A DNA stretch of 12,163 bases from Thalassiosira profunda (taxonomy: Eukaryota; Bacillariophyta; Thalassiosirophyceae; Thalassiosirales; Thalassiosiraceae), in the NCBI GenBank assembly GCA_036939355.1, contig JALLAP010000999.1, forward strand, positions 1 to 12,163, in the 5' to 3' direction. This document shows, piece after piece, positions 8,400-12,163 of the stretch. A model generated the notes under the pieces. It was given only the letters and a program-made list of their open reading frames with translations. It searched no databases and was not told the origin of the DNA. The position numbers were made by a program, and so were the translations under genes. Each line of letters starts with the position of its first letter. The first letter of the stretch is position 1.

Positions 8400-9930
8400 T
8401 CACACCACGCTGTTCAGCTCCTGCTGCGACTCTTCCAACGAGTGATGCCAAGCACCATCTCCTTCCGCGGGTAAGGCAGACCAAGCCCGATGATGCAATT
8501 TCGGAGGTTCTTGCAACGATTGTTGCNCCATCTCCTTCCGCGGGTAAGGCAGACCAAGCCCGATGATGCAATTTCGGAGGTTCTTGCAACGATTGTTGCT
8601 CCTCGTTTGTTCCACCCTCCGAGTGCAAATGCTTCAGTTTGCGCTGCTGCCGTCGTTGCTGGGCCGTATAGTATGTATCCTTCTTTGGCTTGTGATGATG
8701 GTGTGGGGGAGATTCCTTTGCTTTCTGCGACATTGTCGACTGAATTTGTTGTTCCTGCATCTCCAGCTGCAACTGCTCCAGCTGACGACGAATATCTTCC
8801 CGTCGCCTGGCGCGGATCGCCTGGAAGCGATGGAAGACACTTTCTAACAAGCTGTTTGTTGCGTGGCCCAGCATGGATGTAAACCCAGACTTTCCGGCAA
8901 ATCCCACAAAGAACGGTGTCAGGACCAGCCCCCAGAGTGCAGCAAGAGTGGAGGCGGACGCAAACTTCCACCCGGATGGAATCTTCTGCAGCGATGCCAT
9001 TGCAATGTAACAACCCACCGCGAAACCGTTGTAACACGCAGTTGCGTGTCGATATTGGGTGGCGTTCAATACCAGCATGCTGAATAAAGCGAGAAGACAC
9101 GGCACCAGCACATTGTTGAGCGGGGCCGGAGGTTGCTTTCCCGCGGAAGACTCCTCCTTGCACCGCTGAATGTAATTGTTGTGTGCTGTTCGAGTTCCTC
9201 CCGCCACAACCCCGAGCCAGAGTACACTCAGTGCATAAACCACTGCAGCTTCCGCCTCCTCCGTCCACTTCCACGCACTGGATAGCGATGGAGACGAGTC
9301 CTCCTCTCCCACGTGCACAATGTGGACGAAGCCGTAATAGTACCGATCCCAATCCACCACGCCCGCGGGGCCGTATGCGATCGCCATTGCTAGATTCATC
9401 CCAATAAACGTGGTAGTGCCAAGTCGACCAGCGTATCCATCCAGTATCTTCCATCTGGTAATGCCAAAGCACCACACGAATCCAACAACTACACTCAGAA
9501 GAAGCAGCCAGAGGTAATTTCTCCCTCGAATGTTGGGATGTTCTTCCAATAACCCCGTCGAGCCGATGATGTTTTGCCCCCCGACAAAGGCCCCGATGGC
9601 CGCGGGGATTATATGCGTCGAAACGAATGGCGTGGCCCCGAAGAGGGCGATGACGGTCATGATGGCAATCTGGACATTGGTGCTGCTGCCCACGTTGTTG
9701 AATGAATACGTCAGCACGGCCGCGAGGTAGATGGTGAGAAATTGCGCCCACCACGCCTTGCCTATTTGCAATTACACGCTGCAATCTATCCGCGGAATCT
9801 CATCGCCCAGAGAAACGCCGCGGAACGCTGCTTCCTGCGGATGGGCGGCGGTTATCCCCTCCTCGGCGTCGCTCTCGTCGCTGCTGCCGCCGTCGGTGGA
9901 TGCGAACGGTGCCCGCTGACGCTGCCTCAT
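8400..9930 (-). CDS. Polytopic membrane protein of unknown function with coiled-coil tail (start uncertain, assembly-damaged)
   Basis: I do not recognise the family. The main body is open from 9771 to 8528. It has about nine hydrophobic segments, beginning with WWAQFLTIYLAAVLTYSF and including IIPAAIGAFVGGQNII and YLWLLLLSVVVGFVWCF, and ending with the glycine-rich FFVGFAGKSGFTSML. A basic, Gln/Glu-rich coiled coil follows (RRREDIRRQLEQLQLEMQ), then a HHHH-containing basic tail. A 72-nt duplication plus N (8455-8599) disrupts the C-terminus. With it collapsed, the frame ends in LEESQQELNSVV and TGA at 8400-8402. The body's first codon after the upstream stop is TTG, so translation must begin elsewhere. 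The best start is ATG 9930 (MRQRQRAPFAS, A at -3), in the same frame but separated by a single TAA at 9772-9774. That implies a short intron or a base error. A membrane location is clear; no transport substrate or enzyme activity can be proposed. Confidence 0.75.
8455..8599. repeat. 72-nt direct duplication around N8527 (assembly artefact)
   Basis: Positions 8455-8526 and 8528-8599 are identical with one N between. The unit lies in the C-terminal tail of the minus-strand membrane protein. Uncorrected, the 73 extra bases shift the frame and append an unrelated tail running to about 8320. Corrected, the protein ends at 8400. Confidence 0.97.
9757..9816 (-). other. Possible short intron containing the in-frame TAA (tentative)
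   Basis: On the minus strand an in-frame GTTTCT (9816) and an AAG ending at 9757 would remove 60 nt, phase 0, including the TAA at 9774-9772, and join the acidic N-terminus to WWAQFLT. An alternative acceptor is AATAG at 9762, which needs a phase-1 donor; the only in-frame one, after codon 3, is weak. Neither donor matches the GTGAGT used by the three other introns here, so a sequence error that created the stop is an equally good explanation. Confidence 0.25.
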
Positions 9931-10244
9931 GGTGTCCTTCTCCCTCGTTGCATGCAATCGCACCTTCCTTGCCGCGGCAAACAGTGCTTCCCTCTCTCGT
10001 GATGATTGAATGTTCCTCCGCTTCGCCTTCACCTCCTCCTACCTTCCCCCCCCCCCTCCAGGGAATCCTCAACTTTTAAATTCCTCTGTATCTCTAGACC
10101 CTACAAAGGATGGCAGCGCTTCTCCTCCGCCGCCGAAACTGCCCGCACAACTTCACCTTCACATCGGCCGCGTTGCCACCGCTGCAGTGAACCGGCCACG
10201 CCCTTCCAATCTGAACGACGTGAGGATAACCTCCACCTGTCGAG
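9931..10244. promoter_or_regulatory. Divergent promoter / leader region (membrane protein / DUF218 protein)
   Basis: 314 bp between two head-to-head starts. The plus strand shows a pyrimidine tract ending in a C11 run (10046-10056) and CTCCAG (10056-10061), which looks like a 3' splice site of a possible 5'-UTR intron. A TATA-like CTTTTAAATTC lies near 10072-10081. A short upstream ORF occupies 10110-10190. The promoter placement is inferred from gene orientation. Confidence 0.5.
10110..10190 (+). other. Upstream ORF of 26 codons before the DUF218 gene
   Basis: ATG at 10110 has A at -3 and G at +4, a better context than many real starts. It encodes a short Leu/Arg-rich peptide (begins MAALLLRRRN) and ends at TGA 10188-10190, 54 nt before the main ATG and in the same frame. 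It could repress translation of the main ORF. It may equally lie upstream of the transcription start. Its sequence is presequence-like, but no splice joins it in frame to the main ORF. Confidence 0.35.
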
Positions 10245-11126
10245 ATGGTTGCAATCAAGCCCGGAGAGATCCTCGCGGAGGACGACCTTCCCCCCCACGA
10301 CGCGTGGCTGCAATCCATCGATGCGATTCTCCTCTTGGGAGGCGGAGTCCCTCTGTCGCCGACCGAGCCGCCAATCTACGTCCAGCGCCGGTGCGACGTC
10401 GTCGCCGAGCTGATGGCGCGCATGCACCAACATCCCTCGGTGGTGTGCCTATCGGCGGGCACTGCCCACGTCCCCCAATACATCACGCAGCACAACGGGT
10501 TGCCTTTGTGGGAGAGCGCGGCCTCAGCCGCGTATCTGATGCAGCACGACAAATATCCTGTTCCTGCAGCGCAGGTGTATGCAGAGACAACCTCCTATGA
10601 TACGATCTCGAACGCATTCTATTCGAGAACGACCATGACGGACGTGGCCGGGTGGCGCAAAATATTGGTGGTGACGAACGAGTTTCACATGCAGAGATCG
10701 AAAGCGATTTTCGATTGGATCTTCCACGTTCCAGCTGCGATTGAACCGGCGTCGGAGGCACCGTACGAGCTGTACTATCTGTCCTGCAACAACGTCGGCC
10801 TATCCAAGGAGGCATTGGACCTGAGAAAATCGCACGAGGCACGGGGAGAGAGCAGCGTGCACAAACTCGCAGGGGAATACACAACATTGAAAGGGGTGTG
10901 GGAGTTCCTCACAACCAAGCACGATTTTTACGCGGCAGAGAAGCTGGTGCGACGGGGCATGGGCGAGACCACCGGATCGAGCTCGGACAATTTGCTGAAA
11001 GTAAGCTATGGGAAATCGGCGCACAAGGCAATGAAAGCTGTTCAATACCACGACGGGCGGGTGATCCTATCTCTGTCGCTGTGCTTCGTGGCTGCTGCCC
11101 TCTTCGTTGTGCTTGTAACGGAATAA
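10245..11126 (+). CDS. DUF218/YdcF-like protein with C-terminal membrane anchor
   Basis: Single exon, 293 aa. The DUF218 (YdcF/SanA-like) fold is recognisable by its ordered motifs. These are DAILLLGGGVPLS (26-38), the VVCLSAGTAH strand (67-75), the ESAASAAYL helix (90-98), YAETTSYDTISNA (112-124) and ILVVTNEFHMQRSKAI (140-155). Family members bind nucleotide-like ligands in vitro, but the physiological reaction is not established, so no function is assigned. A charged region follows the domain. The last 21 residues contain a single hydrophobic segment (VILSLSLCFVAAALFVVLV) two residues from the C-terminus, the layout of a tail-anchored protein facing the cytosol. The start ATG 10245 has G at -3 and G at +4. 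The preceding in-frame sequence contains several stops. An upstream exon cannot be excluded because the first DUF218 strand lies only about 25 residues from this Met. Confidence 0.82.
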   Translation: MVAIKPGEILAEDDLPPHDAWLQSIDAILLLGGGVPLSPTEPPIYVQRRCDVVAELMARMHQHPSVVCLSAGTAHVPQYITQHNGLPLWESAASAAYLMQHDKYPVPAAQVYAETTSYDTISNAFYSRTTMTDVAGWRKILVVTNEFHMQRSKAIFDWIFHVPAAIEPASEAPYELYYLSCNNVGLSKEALDLRKSHEARGESSVHKLAGEYTTLKGVWEFLTTKHDFYAAEKLVRRGMGETTGSSSDNLLKVSYGKSAHKAMKAVQYHDGRVILSLSLCFVAAALFVVLVTE

Positions 11127-11155
11127 ACGTTCATGCAGCATTAACGCCATGCAGC
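11127..11155. other. 29-bp convergent gap between stop codons
   Basis: The TAA of the DUF218 gene and the TAG of the eEF3-like gene face each other with 29 bases between them. Each transcript's 3' UTR must therefore extend into the other gene's coding region. No terminator or polyadenylation motif is identifiable here. Confidence 0.7.
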
Positions 11156-12163
11156 CTAAGGAACAGTCTTTCCATCTCCGAGCTCTTCGAAGCCAGGCAT
11201 GACCTTGTTCATTGGGATCTGGAGGATCTTCCGCATCAACGTCACATCACCCTTCTTCTTCGCCTTGTCGTACTGCCGCGCCTCCTTCTTGCTGACTGTC
11301 GCTCCCCAGAAGTTGACAGTGGCATCTTTGTACTTGTCGCCGTCCGCGTTCGTGTTGCCGCCGGCCTTCTCCGCCTTCGTGTCGATCGTCTCCTCCTTCA
11401 CTGCCTTCTTCTTACGCGCCACCGCCTTCATCTCCCGCTCACCCGAGTCACCCTCCACGGTCACCTTGCCGTCGGCGACGATCCACTCCTCCTTGCACAC
11501 ACTTCCATAGAATTCCTTGTTATGGGAGATCATGAGCACAGCGCCGCCCCAATTGTTGAGCGCCGCGGAGAGGGCGCCCAGCGCCTCGCGATCGAGGTAG
11601 TTGGTGGGCTCGTCCAGTACCAGGAGGTGGGGGCAGTTCCACATGGCCGCCGCGAGGACGAGCTTCACCTTCTGCCCGCCGGAGAGGCCGCGGATCTTCC
11701 CGTACGTGCCGAACTCCTGCGCCAGGCCAAAGTCGTCCAGGTGGCTCTGGATCTCCGTCGTGGTCACGGGCCGCAGGTCCAGCCCCGCCTCCTTCGAGGC
11801 GATCTTCTCGTCCGTCTGGCGAAGCAAGTGCTTGAACCCCATCGCCAACAGCTCGTCCTTCGAGACATAGATGTTATCCTTCTCCCTCACGTTCTTCTTC
11901 TTGATTTCGTACTCAAGTACCCCGCCCCGCAACCTCCGGCTCCAAATGCCCTCGAGGTTGTAGTCATCGATGGCCTTCTGCTCCTCGGGGGTGATGCGGT
12001 ACGCCTCGCTCTCGATCTTCTCCTTGTCGAATCCGTCCTTGAAGCGCCACTGGATGTAGCTCACCGGCGAATCCTCCCAGTGCTGCTCGACGTGATAAAA
12101 GGCGTGCTGGCTGACGTACGCGATGCGCAGATTGTGGTGGATGAAGAACCGGCACGCCGTGGG
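11156..12163 (-). CDS. eEF3-like elongation factor, ABC-F type ATPase (C-terminal part, cut by window edge)
   Basis: Partial: 335 codons plus TAG, continuing beyond 12163. This is the second ABC ATPase domain of an elongation factor 3-like protein, which binds the ribosome and uses ATP to help release the E-site tRNA. Visible in order from the right edge are LRIAYVSQHAFYHVEQH and SYIQWRF, typical of eEF3. Next is a chromodomain-like insertion around LEYEIKKKNV and DELLAMGFKHLL, a feature that separates eEF3 from other ABC-F proteins. Then come the ABC signature LSGGQKVKLVLAAAMW (about 11686), Walker B with DEPTNYLDREALGAL (about 11615) and the switch His in LMISHNKEF. The last 110 residues or so are Lys-rich, as in ribosome-contacting tails. 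Walker A and the first ABC domain lie outside the window. In the insertion, the Trp residues usual in chromodomain-type folds appear replaced by Lys and Tyr. The gene is close to certain to be eEF3-like and not ABCF1-3. Confidence 0.92.
   Translation of the reverse strand, partial: PTACRFFIHHNLRIAYVSQHAFYHVEQHWEDSPVSYIQWRFKDGFDKEKIESEAYRITPEEQKAIDDYNLEGIWSRRLRGGVLEYEIKKKNVREKDNIYVSKDELLAMGFKHLLRQTDEKIASKEAGLDLRPVTTTEIQSHLDDFGLAQEFGTYGKIRGLSGGQKVKLVLAAAMWNCPHLLVLDEPTNYLDREALGALSAALNNWGGAVLMISHNKEFYGSVCKEEWIVADGKVTVEGDSGEREMKAVARKKKAVKEETIDTKAEKAGGNTNADGDKYKDATVNFWGATVSKKEARQYDKAKKKGDVTLMRKILQIPMNKVMPGFEELGDGKTVP

Noticed and set aside
9772..9774. Reassigned TAA (ciliate-like code)
   Set aside because: TAA terminates the hydrolase-peptidase fusion and the DUF218 gene at natural family ends, so it is a stop in this genome.
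8414..9784. A second long open frame (about 456 codons) overlapping the membrane protein on the same strand
   Set aside because: It starts on TTG, has no membrane segments or domain pattern, is rich in Cys/His/Arg/Gly as shadow frames are, and is explained by the codon bias of the real frame.
1..12163. CRISPR array, insertion sequence, phage or defence island, tRNA or rRNA
   Set aside because: Nothing matches: no regularly spaced repeats, transposase, terminal inverted repeats or cloverleaf was found, and all genes are eukaryotic with spliceosomal introns.

Overview
This is a nuclear genome window from a eukaryote, most likely a unicellular alga of the stramenopile (diatom-like) type. Reasons: short GT-AG introns (74, 85 and 85 nt), start codons in strong Kozak contexts, no operons or Shine-Dalgarno sites, compact gene spacing, and an elongation factor 3-like ABC ATPase of the kind known from fungi, oomycetes and algae. 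The lineage is inferred from general gene content and cannot be proven from the window. TAA, TAG and TGA are all used as stops, so the standard code applies.

Layout: seven genes alternate strictly in strand (-,+,-,+,-,+,-). (1) Mitochondrial-type Mn superoxide dismutase, minus, 2 exons (109-908). (2) A large SulP/STAS/cyclic-nucleotide-like transporter, plus, 2 exons (1444-5201). (3) A fused chlorophyllase-like alpha/beta hydrolase plus pyroglutamyl peptidase I, minus, 2 exons (5418-7125). (4) An OTU deubiquitinase with a SEC-C zinc motif, plus, single exon (7329-8267). (5) A polytopic membrane protein of unknown function with a Q-rich coiled-coil and histidine-containing tail, minus (8400 to about 9930). 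(6) A DUF218/YdcF-like protein with a C-terminal membrane anchor, plus (10245-11126). (7) The C-terminal part of an eEF3-like translation factor, minus, running off the right edge (11156-12163). Divergent pairs share intergenic regions of 535, 203 and 314 bp, which must hold both promoters. Convergent pairs are separated by 216, 132 and only 29 bp, so their 3' UTRs probably overlap.

The sequence carries a systematic assembly flaw. At three places (N at 2461, 5214 and 8527) a single N separates two identical 72-nt copies of the same sequence. Removing one copy plus the N (73 nt) restores an open frame in gene 2, which becomes exactly 1200 codons after splicing, and gives gene 5 a clean C-terminus. 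These are therefore unmerged contig overlaps and not biological repeats.

No coherent multi-gene system is apparent: the genes look like unrelated housekeeping and transport functions. The biologically most unusual items are the hydrolase-pyroglutamyl peptidase fusion, the orphan membrane protein with an unexplained in-frame TAA near its 5' end, and the SulP protein with a degenerate cyclic-nucleotide-binding cassette.
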